Origin: Burkholderiales bacterium
Lineage (GTDB): Bacteria; Pseudomonadota; Gammaproteobacteria; Burkholderiales; Burkholderiaceae_C
Assembly: GCA_025350505.1 (NCBI GenBank)
Contig: JANXXS010000377.1
Span: 1-35,220 of the forward strand
Direction of reading: 5' to 3'
DNA: 35,220 nt
Part shown: positions 17,241 through 25,634 of the stretch, piece by piece
How the letters are laid out: every line of letters starts with the position of its first letter
Position numbering within the stretch: the first letter of the stretch is position 1
Made by a program: the position numbers and the translations under genes
Notes under the pieces: model-generated
What the model saw: only the letters and a program-made list of their open reading frames with translations
Told to the model about the DNA's origin: nothing
The model's database searches: none

Positions 17241-17969
17241 GACGATCTTCGCGCCGGTCAGCTGCTCCTGCGCCTCGACCAACGAGGGCACGAACTTCTT
17301 GCCGTGGCCGAGCGCGCTGGCCAGCACCAGCGACTGATGCACCGCTTCGCCAACGACGGTCGGTACGCCGAGTCCTTCGGCCAGGTGTGTGTAGTAGCGG
17401 ATGTCCTTGCGCGCGTTGTCGAGCTCGAACTTGATCCCGGCCATGTCGCCGACCAGCGTCTTGGCCATGGCCTGGAACAGACCCGAGTTGACGCCGCCGG
17501 CGGAGACCAGCTCGACCAGCTTCTTCGGGTCGACGCCGGCGCGCGCGCCGACCGCGAAGGCCTCGGCCGTCGCCGTGCAGATCGCCTGGGCGATGAAGTT
17601 GTTGAGCAGCTTGACGATGTGGCCGGCGCCCGGGCCGCCGACGTGGAACACGTTCTCGGCGAAGCAGCGCAGCACCGGCTCCAGGCGCACGAAGGTGGCG
17701 TCGTCGGCGCCGACCATGACGTTCAGCTTGCCCAGCTCGGCCTCGACCGGCGTGCGTGCCAGCGGCGCGTCAACGAGCAGCACGCCGGCGGCGGCGCAGG
17801 CGGCGCGCAGCTGCGTCGTCGAGTCGGGCTCGCTGGTCGAGCAGTCGATGACGACGAGCCCGGTCTTGCCCCTGGCGCCGGCGAGCAGGCCTTCGGCGCA
17901 GCCGGCGAGAACGGCCAGCGCGATGGCCGCGAAAAAGGCCCTGCCGGGCTGCCACGAGGCATGGTTCAT
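17232..17969 (-). pseudogene. Beta-hydroxyacid dehydrogenase missing its nucleotide-binding part, fused to a lipoprotein leader
   Basis: An open 245-residue frame that is chimeric. Residues 1-25 are a lipoprotein leader (AFFAAIALAVLAGCA, lipobox Cys24) with a GGAG five bases before the ATG. From about residue 26 the sequence is the middle and C-terminus of a 3-hydroxyisobutyrate dehydrogenase-type enzyme: VIDCSTSEPDST, VDAPLARTPVEAELGKL, MVGADDATF, GAGHIVKLLNNFI with the expected catalytic Lys120. Intact members have around 290 residues and begin with a GxGxxG dinucleotide fold; that N-terminal part is entirely absent. It cannot bind NAD(P) as normal members do. The simplest reading is an in-frame deletion joining a lipoprotein gene to this enzyme, or an assembly join. 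The frame stays open, so the fusion may be recent or expressed. Confidence 0.75.
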
Positions 17970-17988
17970 GGATGCTCCGATCTATGCG

Positions 17989-19519
17989 TCACGGGGCCGC
18001 GCGTTCCGCGGTCGTCGCTGCGCCGGGCGGCGTGCGCGGCTTCCAGCGCTCGATGGTCTGCTCGGCCTGAAGGAGTTCGGCGGGCTGCAGCTTGGCACCG
18101 GCCTTGTCGCGCAGCAGTGACGCCTCGCTCTGCCCGGCGCGCGCCGCGAGGCTGTACCAGACGTACGCCTCCTGGCTCGGTTGACCGCCCGACAGCGCTT
18201 CCCGCGCTCTGCCGAGCAGCGCCTGGGCGCGCGGCACGCCGGCCGCCGCCCATGGCGCGAGCAACTGCGCCGCGGCCGAAGCGTCGCCGCGGCGCAGCGC
18301 GGCTTCGCCGGCTTCGACCTGCTCGTCGCGCGCCGAGCGCATCACGCTCGCGGGCCGTGCCACCTGGGTCGGCGGCGCAACCGCCGCCACCTCGACACTC
18401 GACGCGGCCGGCGTCGGAGCGGTCGGCGGTGGCGGCGACTCCTGCGCCATCGCCCTGTTCGGCGGTGGCTCCGCCGTCTGCGCCCGTTTGCTCACGGGCG
18501 CCGAGGCCAACGCCGCCGTCGTCGCGCTGGATCGCGGATCGATCTTCGGCGCGGCCGTGGTCGTCGCCGTCCTCGCGTCGGGCTTGGCTTCGGGCACGCG
18601 GACAGTGGGCGTCGCACCGGGCGTGACGGTCGAGGCGGTGGATGTCGTGGGGGCCTCGGCCGGTGTGACCGGTGAGCTTGGCAATTTCGCCGGCCTTGCC
18701 GGTTCGGTCGTCATCGCCGCCGACGACGCCGCCGACGGCGCCGACGGCGACGCAGGTGCGGTCGCCACCGTGTGCGGGCTCTCCCCCGTTCGCCCGGATA
18801 GCAGGTAGTAGCCGATTCGCCGCCACGGCAATGACGGCGAGCGCGCCGACCCAGAGCCAGCTCGTGCGCCGGTTCGACGCGGCCGGCGGCAGCGCTGCGA
18901 TGGGCGCTGCGATCGACGCGGAGGCCGGCGCCGTGATTGCGGCCGCCAGCGTCGTGGCAAGCGCAGGCTCGTGCACTGCGATCGGGGGCGGCGGGTCCGG
19001 CGGCGGCGCGACTGCCATCGCCGGCGCGACGATCTCGCGCCGCCACTCTGCGATGTCCTGCGGCCGGTCGCGCTCGCTCAGCTTCAAGGCGTGGTCGACC
19101 GCCTCGAGCAGCCGCTCGCTGTAGCGACCGCGGCCGACGACGACCGCCGGCGGCAGGACCTCGCGCGCACTGCCGAGCACGCCCTTGGCGCGGGCCACGG
19201 CGTCGAGCGGCGCCTGGCCGGCGATCGACCGATAGCAGGTGGCGCCGAGCCCGTAGATGTCGGTCCACGGGCCTTGCGTTGCGGCGTCGCCGTAGTACTG
19301 CTCGAGCGGCGCATAGCCGGGCGCGACGAGGATGGTCATCGTCTTGGCGCTGCCGAACGACTGCCGCGCCGAGCCGAAGTCGAGCAGCACCGGGCTGCCG
19401 TCCTTGCGCACGTAGATGTTCTCGGGCTTGATGTCGCGATGGATGAAGCCGGCCGGCGGGCTTGCCGCCGGACCCCCAACCCGGAACAAAGAATAAGCGA
19501 TCGACCGCGGCGCCGCCAA
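17989..19519 (-). pseudogene. Ser/Thr protein kinase remnant: N-lobe lost, single-base frameshift
   Basis: The kinase homology begins abruptly near 19450 with GFIHRDIKPENIYV (catalytic loop), then LLDFGSARQ (DFG) and APGYAPLEQYY (activation segment), and continues through the C-lobe. The glycine-rich loop and VAIK lysine, which should precede it, are missing. After a Pro-rich linker comes a membrane helix. At 18816-18817 there is one extra base (TT on the plus strand). Removing it restores LWVGALAVIAVAAIGYYLL as one hydrophobic run, and the downstream frame then stays open to the stop at 17989. That tail has an Ala/Pro/Thr-rich spacer and a Sel1-like repeat region (SQEAYVWYSLAARAGQSEA). A TTG at 19519 is the first usable start in the residual frame. 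The remnant abuts the chimeric dehydrogenase, 19 bases away. Confidence 0.75.
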
Positions 19520-19759
19520 TGCCGAAGTCGCCGGGGGCCGCGCGGTTCGTTGCGCGAATGTCGATGACGTCGGCAGTCACGGGCAAGAGGTTTCATCACG
19601 AGCCCGGATCATCGCTCCGCGTGCATCGCCGACCGCTCACCGATCGACGACAGCTGCCTTACAGATCGCGGCGCGGCGAGTCGTTATGGATCTGTCAGCG
19701 ATCGGTGATCGGCCTATCAGCGGCCGGGTGAGATCGTGCGTCGGCAAAGGAGACGAGCC
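19520..19759. other. Intergenic stretch between kinase remnant and lipoprotein gene
   Basis: About 240 bases with no convincing gene; with the non-homologous segment back to 19450 it exceeds 300 bases. It contains the nested palindrome described separately and, at the right end, an AAAGGAGA ribosome binding site (19746-19752) for the lipoprotein. The sequence immediately upstream of the kinase homology (19451-19519) does not read as kinase in any frame, marking the probable join. I see no transposase, terminal repeats or tRNA. Confidence 0.6.
19637..19708. repeat. Nested inverted repeat upstream of lipoprotein gene
   Basis: An outer perfect 10-base pair, TCACCGATCG (19637-19646) and CGATCGGTGA (19699-19708), encloses an inner perfect 7-base pair, ACAGATC (19661-19667) and GATCTGT (19689-19695). 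The whole can fold as a long stem with an internal loop. It ends 51 bases before the lipoprotein start. It could be an operator, a structured 5' leader, or a recombination remnant; there is no T tract for a terminator. Confidence 0.55.
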
Positions 19760-20695
19760 ATGAACACACCGAAGATCGCGAAGCCGGCGACGAGATCCGG
19801 CGCCGGGCCGAGCCTGGTACCGAGACCGGGGCTGCGCGCCTTCATGGCAGCGTCGGTCTGCGCGCTGGCTGCCGGCTGCGCGTCGCCACCGCCGCCGAGC
19901 GAGCTCGATCTCGGCCGCGCCCGCATCGTGTCGATGGCGGCGCCGCCGGCGCTCGACGTCAGCGGTCTGCCTGGCGGCAAGGCCATGGGCGCGGCGGTTG
20001 GCGCCGGCAGCGGCCGCGGCTACGGCGCTCTGGCCGGCGGCTTCGCCTGCATGACGACCGGCCCCTTCTTTCCCCTTTGCCTCGCCACCGTGCTGCCGGC
20101 GACGACGGCGATCGGCGCCGTCAGCGGCGCCGCGATCGGCGCGGTGCGCACCGAAAGCATCGACGCCATGGAGAAAAAGACCAAGGCGCTGCGCGACGAG
20201 ATGGTCGCGACGCCGTACAGCGACCTGCTCGCCCGGCAGCTGCAGGCCCGCCTGCCCGACACCGCCCTGTCGGGCGCGCTCGCGGTGGCGCCCGCGGCCT
20301 CGGCGTCGGCGGAAATGCCCCTTCCCGAGATCGACGCCGATCGGCCCTGGACGATCGAGGTCGGCGTGACCGAAGTCGGCACCGAGGGCAAGAGCGAGTT
20401 TGCGTTGCGCCTGGTCACCACGGTGCGCGTTCGGCGCGCCGGAACGGCCAAGCTCTGGCAGACCGCCAAGGAAGTGCAGAGCGATACCGAGCTGACGATC
20501 GACCAATGGCTGGCCAACGATTCGTCGGCGTTGCGCGAGGTGCTGAACCGCTGCATCGAGCACGCGTCGCGACAACTGAAGAGCGACTTCGACCGCGCGA
20601 CGCGCGATGCGTCGGGCCGCGTTTCGCCGACGGCCAGGTATTCGACGTCGTGCGGCGACCGCGCGCGCCCAGCCATGCAGGCGTCGGGTCGGTAA
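19760..20695 (+). CDS. Predicted outer-membrane or periplasmic lipoprotein
   Basis: A 311-residue lipoprotein with the lipobox ALAAGC at residues 35-40 and lipidation at Cys40. A glycine-rich segment with small-residue repeats follows (GGKAMGAAVGAGSGRGYGALAGG), then AIGAVSGAAIGAV, resembling the glycine-zipper segments that insert into membranes. The C-terminal half is a mixed domain (PWTIEVGVTEVGTEGKSEFALRLVTTVRVRR) followed by a helical segment (ALREVLNRCIEHASRQLKSDFDRA). I do not recognise a named family. The AAAGGAGA site eight bases before the ATG strongly supports this start. The long pre-lipobox N-region of about 29 residues is unusual; an internal start at Met29 would give a more normal leader. 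It is followed by the Rieske gene after 49 bases and may not belong to that operon. Confidence 0.8.
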   Translation: MNTPKIAKPATRSGAGPSLVPRPGLRAFMAASVCALAAGCASPPPPSELDLGRARIVSMAAPPALDVSGLPGGKAMGAAVGAGSGRGYGALAGGFACMTTGPFFPLCLATVLPATTAIGAVSGAAIGAVRTESIDAMEKKTKALRDEMVATPYSDLLARQLQARLPDTALSGALAVAPAASASAEMPLPEIDADRPWTIEVGVTEVGTEGKSEFALRLVTTVRVRRAGTAKLWQTAKEVQSDTELTIDQWLANDSSALREVLNRCIEHASRQLKSDFDRATRDASGRVSPTARYSTSCGDRARPAMQASGR

Positions 20696-20744
20696 GCGCC
20701 GCGCGCGCCGTTTAGACTGGCCGGCTCGCATCGGAGAGCCGGGC

Positions 20745-22139
20745 ATGCACGCCGATCAGAACGACCTCGTCACCCGCAGCGGCCCGGGCACGCCGTGCGG
20801 CGCGCTGTTGCGCAGCTACTGGCAGCCGGCGGCGCTGCTCGACGAATTCGATCCGCGCCTCGACCCGCGCATGGCCGACCGGCCGGTCAAGGCGGTGCGC
20901 CTGCTCGGCCAGGACCTGGTCCTGTTTCGCGACGGCGGCGGCCGTTTCGGACTGATCGACCGGCACTGCCCGCATCGCGGCGCCGACCTCGCCTTCGGCC
21001 GGCTCGAGCCGGAAGGCTTGCGCTGCCCCTTCCACGGCTGGAAGTTCGACACCGCCGGCACTTGCCTCGAGACGCCGGCCGAGCCAGCGTCGCTGCAGAT
21101 GCACACGCGGGTGCGCCAGCGCAGCTATCCGCTCATGGAACGCGCCGGCGTGCTCTTCGCCTGGCTCGGCCCGGAAGGCTCGGCGCCGCCGGCGCTGCCG
21201 CGCTTCGACGCCTTCGTCGCGCCGGCCAGCCACAGCTTTGCCTTCAAGGGCCTCTGGAACTGCAACTGGCTGCAGGCCTTCGAGGTCGGCATCGATCCGG
21301 CGCATCCTTCGTTCCTGCATCGCTACCTCGAAGACGCGACGCTGGACGATGCCTACGGCCGCCAGTTCCGCGCCGCCAGCGCCGGCGAGGCGGGCGGCGA
21401 GCGCTGGCCGATGACGCGCGTGATGCGCGAGTTCTGCCAGCCGGAAATCCGCTTCGAGAGCGTCGCCGAAGGGCTGCTCCGCCTGACGGCGCTCCGGCCG
21501 ATGACCGAGGCGCTGACGCATGTGCGCGTGACCCACGCCGCGTTCCCGGCGACCTTCGTCATTCCGCTCTCGGAGACGATCACGATCACGCAGATGCACG
21601 TGCCGGTCGACGACACGCACACCTACTGGTACAGCTTCTTCACCAGCTTCGCCGAGCCGCTCGACAAGGAAATCATGCGCGCGCAGCGGCTCGCCTGCGT
21701 CAGCCTGCCCGACTACGCGCCGCTGAAGGGTCGGCACAACCACTGGGGCTTCGACCCCGACGAGCAGCGCACGAAGACCTACCTGGGCATGGGCGAGGAA
21801 GACATCAACCTGCACGACCAGTGGGCGGTCGAGAGCATGGGACCGATCCAGGACCGCACGCGCGAGCATCTCGGCAGCAGCGACAAGGTGATCATCGCCA
21901 ACCGGCGCACGCTGCTGAAGGCGATCGAAACGGTGCGCGACGGCGGCCGGCCGCCGATGGCGCTGGCCGGCGACGCCGAGGCGGCGCCGTTGACCGGGCC
22001 CGACACCATCGACTGCATCGCCCCGGCCGCTTCCTGGCAGGCGCACTGGTCGAGCGCCGCTGCGGCGAAGCGCGACGGCGCGGCCTGGCTGCGCGCGGCG
22101 CCGAACGAATCGACGACGCTCGAAGGCTCCTCGGCGTGA
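20745..22139 (+). CDS. Rieske non-heme iron oxygenase, phthalate dioxygenase type
   Basis: A 464-residue oxygenase alpha subunit. The Rieske [2Fe-2S] ligands are Cys75 and His77 (CPHRGADL) and Cys94 and His97 (CPFHGWKF). The mononuclear iron site lies in NWLQAFEVGIDPAHPSFLH, with His187 and His192 and nearby Asp184. This NWLQ...GID..H....H form matches phthalate 4,5-dioxygenase-like single-subunit enzymes, which need a separate reductase; none is encoded in this window. The ATG at 20745 is preceded by GGAGA about seven bases upstream. A glutamine-synthetase-like gene follows after only ten bases and then a TRAP transporter, so the enzyme probably oxidises an imported or gamma-glutamylated substrate. 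Substrate and product are not determinable from sequence. Confidence 0.9.
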   Translation: MHADQNDLVTRSGPGTPCGALLRSYWQPAALLDEFDPRLDPRMADRPVKAVRLLGQDLVLFRDGGGRFGLIDRHCPHRGADLAFGRLEPEGLRCPFHGWKFDTAGTCLETPAEPASLQMHTRVRQRSYPLMERAGVLFAWLGPEGSAPPALPRFDAFVAPASHSFAFKGLWNCNWLQAFEVGIDPAHPSFLHRYLEDATLDDAYGRQFRAASAGEAGGERWPMTRVMREFCQPEIRFESVAEGLLRLTALRPMTEALTHVRVTHAAFPATFVIPLSETITITQMHVPVDDTHTYWYSFFTSFAEPLDKEIMRAQRLACVSLPDYAPLKGRHNHWGFDPDEQRTKTYLGMGEEDINLHDQWAVESMGPIQDRTREHLGSSDKVIIANRRTLLKAIETVRDGGRPPMALAGDAEAAPLTGPDTIDCIAPAASWQAHWSSAAAAKRDGAAWLRAAPNESTTLEGSSA

Positions 22140-22149
22140 GGCCGTCGCG

Positions 22150-23637
22150 GTGAGCAGCTTCGCGTCGGCGTGCGGCTTCGCCGACGCCTCGCGCGCGGTC
22201 GCGTGCGAGGCGCTCGCGCAGCGCATGAAAGACGAGCGCATCGACCTCGTGCGCGTCGGCTGGTGCGATTCGCATGGCGTTTTGCGCGGCAAGACGCTGA
22301 CCGCCACGGCGGCGCAACGCGCGCTCGACAGCGGCGTCGGCATGGCGAGCACGATCCTGCTCAAGGACACCTCGGACCGCACCGCCTACAAGGTGTTCGA
22401 GCCCGGTGTGCTCGCCGCGCTGCCTGGCTTCGGCTTTGCCAACAACCTGCTGCTGCTGCCCGACCCGGCGAGCTTTTGCGCCTTGCCGTGGGCACCGAAC
22501 ACCGGCTGGATGCGCGCCGAAGCGTGGTTCGACGACGCCACGCCGGTGCCCATCGACACGCGCTTCATCCTGCGCCGCGCGCTCGAGCGGCTCACCGACG
22601 CCGGCTACGGCTTGAAGTGCGGGCTCGAAGTCGAGTTCCACATCTACCGGCTCGCGTCGGCGCCGCACGACGATGCCTCGCTCGATCCGGATCGCGCCGC
22701 CTGGCCGGGCGAGCCGCCCGCGGTGACCATGATCCATCCCGGCTACAACCTGCTCTCCGAAGCCTGGGCCGACCGCGCCGACGAGCCACTGCGCATCGTT
22801 CAGCACACCGCGCAGGGTCTCGGACTGCCGCTCGCATCGCTCGAGATCGAACTCGGGCCGAGCCAGGTCGAGGCGGTGTTCGATGCGACCGATGCGTTGA
22901 CCGCGGCCGACCAGATGGTCGCGTTTCGCAACGGCGTGACGCAGGCGCTGCGCCGCGCCGGCTATCACGCCAGCTTTGCCTGCCTGCCGCCCTTTGCCAA
23001 CGTCATGGCGAGCGGCTGGCATCTGCACCAGTCGCTGGTCGACCGGAAGAGCGGCGCGAACGCGCTTCAACGCACCGCCCCGGCGCCGGGCACGGTCCTC
23101 GCCGATGCGCAGCACGTGCTTTCGGCGAGTGGCGAATCCTGGCTCGCGGGCCTGCTTGCGCATGGCCCGGGCATGGCCGTGTTCTGCGCGCCGACGGTCA
23201 ACGCCTACGCGCGCTTCCGGCCGAACGCGATGGCGCCGAATGCCGTCAGCTGGGGCCACGACAACCGCGGCGCGATGCTGCGCGTGCTCGGCCGCGCCGG
23301 CGACGCCGGCACACGCATCGAGAACCGCATGGGCGAGCCGGCGGCCAATCCCTACCTCTACATCGCGGCGCAGATCCACGCTGGCCTCGACGGCATCGAG
23401 CGCGGCCTCGCTGCGCCACCGGCGACGGGCGCGCCTTACGCGGAGGGCGGCGCACGCCTGCCGGCGAGCCTGCGTGCGGCACTCGACGCACTGGCGGCCG
23501 ACGACCGGCTGGTCGCCGCCTTCGGCACACAGGTGGTCGACTGGTACACGCGGATCAAGCGCTTCGAGCTGGCGCGCCACGATGCGGCCGAGGACAAGGA
23601 CGAGTGGCAGGCGCGCGAGTACTTCGGCCGCATCTAG
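22150..23637 (+). CDS. Glutamine-synthetase-like gamma-glutamyl ligase
   Basis: A 495-residue member of the glutamine synthetase superfamily, longer than GSI because of an N-terminal extension. Metal-binding CGLEVEFHI (158-165, Glu160 and Glu162), SGWHLHQSL (288-296), the NRGAMLRV segment and IENRMGEPAANPYLYIA are present. The usual adenylylation-site region is not recognisable, which suggests a non-GlnA role. The C-terminus, with EWQAREYFGRI, resembles the tail of gamma-glutamylpolyamine or gamma-glutamylamine synthetases. Such enzymes join glutamate to an amine using ATP. The start is GTG at 22150, with GAGG eight bases ahead. Tight spacing after the Rieske oxygenase (10 bases) argues for a shared pathway. 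It could also be a spurious general PuuA-type enzyme; the operon context is the main argument against that. Confidence 0.9.
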   Translation: MSSFASACGFADASRAVACEALAQRMKDERIDLVRVGWCDSHGVLRGKTLTATAAQRALDSGVGMASTILLKDTSDRTAYKVFEPGVLAALPGFGFANNLLLLPDPASFCALPWAPNTGWMRAEAWFDDATPVPIDTRFILRRALERLTDAGYGLKCGLEVEFHIYRLASAPHDDASLDPDRAAWPGEPPAVTMIHPGYNLLSEAWADRADEPLRIVQHTAQGLGLPLASLEIELGPSQVEAVFDATDALTAADQMVAFRNGVTQALRRAGYHASFACLPPFANVMASGWHLHQSLVDRKSGANALQRTAPAPGTVLADAQHVLSASGESWLAGLLAHGPGMAVFCAPTVNAYARFRPNAMAPNAVSWGHDNRGAMLRVLGRAGDAGTRIENRMGEPAANPYLYIAAQIHAGLDGIERGLAAPPATGAPYAEGGARLPASLRAALDALAADDRLVAAFGTQVVDWYTRIKRFELARHDAAEDKDEWQAREYFGRI

Positions 23638-23734
23638 ACACCTTCTCTTGGTCTGCCGCCAGGCGCGACGCCGGGCTTACCCCAGACGAAATCGTGGCGC
23701 GAGCCGCGATACTTCGCGTCGCCGCGACGAGCGG

Positions 23735-24244
23735 ATGCCTACGGACGACACCTTGCGCCTGCTCGAATCGCTCGCCAAGCTTTGCGCCATCGCCGCCGGC
23801 GTGCTTCTCACCGCGGTCACGCTCATGACCTGCGTGAGCCTGGTCGGTCGCAACCTCGTCGGCTTGACGATCGTCGGCGACTTCGAGCTTTCCGGTGCCG
23901 CCGCCGGTGCAGCGATCGCCCTCTTTCTGCCGTGGTGCCAGGTGCAGCGCGGCAACATCATCGTCGACTTCTTCACCGCCAAGTCCTCCGCACGCGTGCA
24001 GCACGGGCTCGACCGTTTCGGTGCCTTGCTGCTGGCGTTGGCCATGGCCCTGCTCGCCTGGCGATCGACGATCGGCGGCATCAACGCCTGGAAGTCGGGC
24101 TCGGGGACGATGCTGATCGGCTTTCCCGAGTGGGCGATCTATGTCGCCATGGTGCCGCCGATGATGCTCACGGCCGTGATCGGTCTGGCACAGGCCTGGC
24201 AAGGCTTCGCACCGCCGCCGGGCGAGGCGCTGAAGGCACCATGA
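23735..24244 (+). CDS. dctQ: TRAP transporter small membrane subunit (DctQ type)
   Basis: A 169-residue membrane protein with four predicted helices (LAKLCAIAAGVLLTAVTLM, then GAAAGAAIALFLPWCQ, ALLLALAMALLAW and AIYVAMVPPMMLTAVIGLA). The VQRGNIIVDFFT stretch between helices 2 and 3 is conserved in DctQ proteins. It forms a complex with the large subunit DctM for sodium- or proton-coupled uptake of an organic acid delivered by DctP. Length is normal for the family. Its stop overlaps the dctM start in an ATGA arrangement. A 97-base gap separates it from the GS-like gene; no terminator is visible there. Confidence 0.9.
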   Translation: MPTDDTLRLLESLAKLCAIAAGVLLTAVTLMTCVSLVGRNLVGLTIVGDFELSGAAAGAAIALFLPWCQVQRGNIIVDFFTAKSSARVQHGLDRFGALLLALAMALLAWRSTIGGINAWKSGSGTMLIGFPEWAIYVAMVPPMMLTAVIGLAQAWQGFAPPPGEALKAP

Positions 24245-25560
24245 CGCCGCTGGCGATCACCGGAGTCATCTTCGGCCTGATGCTGCTGCTGATGGCGGTG
24301 CGCACGCCGATATCGATCGCCATGTTCGTCGCCGGCTCGGTCGGCTACGTCGCCCAGGCCGGCTGGGGCCCTTTCTCGAACTTCCTGAACGCCCAGGCCT
24401 TCGCGCGCTTCGCGAGCTACGACCTGTCGGTCATCCCGCTCTTCATCCTGATGGGCAACTTCGCGTCGCAGGGCGGCATCTCGAAGGCCTTGTTCGAGTT
24501 CGCGAGCGTCGTCATGGGGCGCTTCCGCGGCGGCCTCGCCATGGCCGCGGTGCTCGCCTCGGGCGCCTTCGGCGCGATCTGCGGCTCGTCGGTGGCGACA
24601 GCGGCAACCATCACCTCGGTCGCCTTGCCCGAGATGCGCCGCCACGGCTATTCCGGGCGCCTGGCGACCGGCACGCTCGCCGCCGGCGGCACGCTCGGCA
24701 TTCTGATCCCGCCCTCGGTGCCGCTCGTCATCTACGCCATCCTCGCCGAGCAGAACATCGCCAAGCTGTTCGCTGCGGCGATGGTGCCCGGCATCATCGC
24801 CATGGTCGGCTACATCATCGCCATCGCCATCTACGTGCGCGTCGTGCCGGGCCAGGCGCCGGCCGGCGATGCGGTGCGCGTCAAGCTGACCGCGAAGTCG
24901 CTGTCGGGCATCGTGCCGATCGCGATCATCTTCGTCATCGTCTTCGGTGGCATCTACGGCGGCATCTTCACGCCGACCGAGGGCGCCGCCGTGGGCGCCG
25001 CCTCGACCTTCGTCGCCGCGCTGATCAAGCGCGAGATCACCTGGGCGAAGTTCAGGCACTGCTTCTACGCCACGGCCGAGACCTCGGCGATGATCTTCCT
25101 CATCTTCATCGGCGCCGACCTCATGAACGCGGCGCTCGCGCTCACGCAGGTGCCGGGTCAACTGGCCGGGCTGGTCAACGGCTGGCATCTGTCGCCGGTG
25201 ATGGTCGTGGTGGCGATCATGCTGTTCTACGTCGTGCTCGGCTCGGTCATGGACGAGCTGTCGATGATCCTGCTGACGATCCCGATCTTCTTTCCGATGA
25301 TCATGGGCCTGGACTTCGGCATGCCCAAGGAATCGGTGGCGATCTGGTTCGGCATCATGGTGCTGATGACGGTCGGCTTCGGCATGCTCGCGCCGCCGGT
25401 CGGCCTCAATGTCTATGTCGTCAACGGGATGGCCAAGGACGTGCCGATCGCAGAGAGCTACCGCGGCGTCATGCCGTTTCTCATCAGCGACACGATCCGC
25501 ACGACCGTCCTCGTCATCTTCCCTTCGATCTCGCTCTGGCTGGTGAAATACATCGGCTAG
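24241..25560 (+). CDS. dctM: TRAP transporter large membrane subunit (DctM type)
   Basis: A 439-residue integral membrane protein, the transport channel of a TRAP system, with about eleven to twelve hydrophobic segments. Conserved family stretches include PLFILMGNFASQGGIS, GAICGSSVATAATI, GTLAAGGTLGILIPPSVPLVIYA, the TPTEGAAVGA turn and VMDELSMILLTIPIFFP. Length is typical. Translation is coupled to dctQ by the ATGA overlap. The 74 bases before dctP contain a GGAG site but no obvious promoter or terminator, so all three form one operon. DctM determines little of the substrate preference, so no ligand is claimed. Confidence 0.95.
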   Translation: MTPLAITGVIFGLMLLLMAVRTPISIAMFVAGSVGYVAQAGWGPFSNFLNAQAFARFASYDLSVIPLFILMGNFASQGGISKALFEFASVVMGRFRGGLAMAAVLASGAFGAICGSSVATAATITSVALPEMRRHGYSGRLATGTLAAGGTLGILIPPSVPLVIYAILAEQNIAKLFAAAMVPGIIAMVGYIIAIAIYVRVVPGQAPAGDAVRVKLTAKSLSGIVPIAIIFVIVFGGIYGGIFTPTEGAAVGAASTFVAALIKREITWAKFRHCFYATAETSAMIFLIFIGADLMNAALALTQVPGQLAGLVNGWHLSPVMVVVAIMLFYVVLGSVMDELSMILLTIPIFFPMIMGLDFGMPKESVAIWFGIMVLMTVGFGMLAPPVGLNVYVVNGMAKDVPIAESYRGVMPFLISDTIRTTVLVIFPSISLWLVKYIG

Positions 25561-25634
25561 GGAAACTCGCGAGCGAGGGCGCGCGCTTTTGCCGCTACCT
25601 TCGCGCATTGCCTCGCTGCCATGGAGTCTTGCTC

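Noticed and set aside
18181-19124. Plus-strand frames opposite the kinase remnant.
   Set aside because: They are shadows of the kinase linker and tail; the translation is Ala/Arg-rich with no domain.
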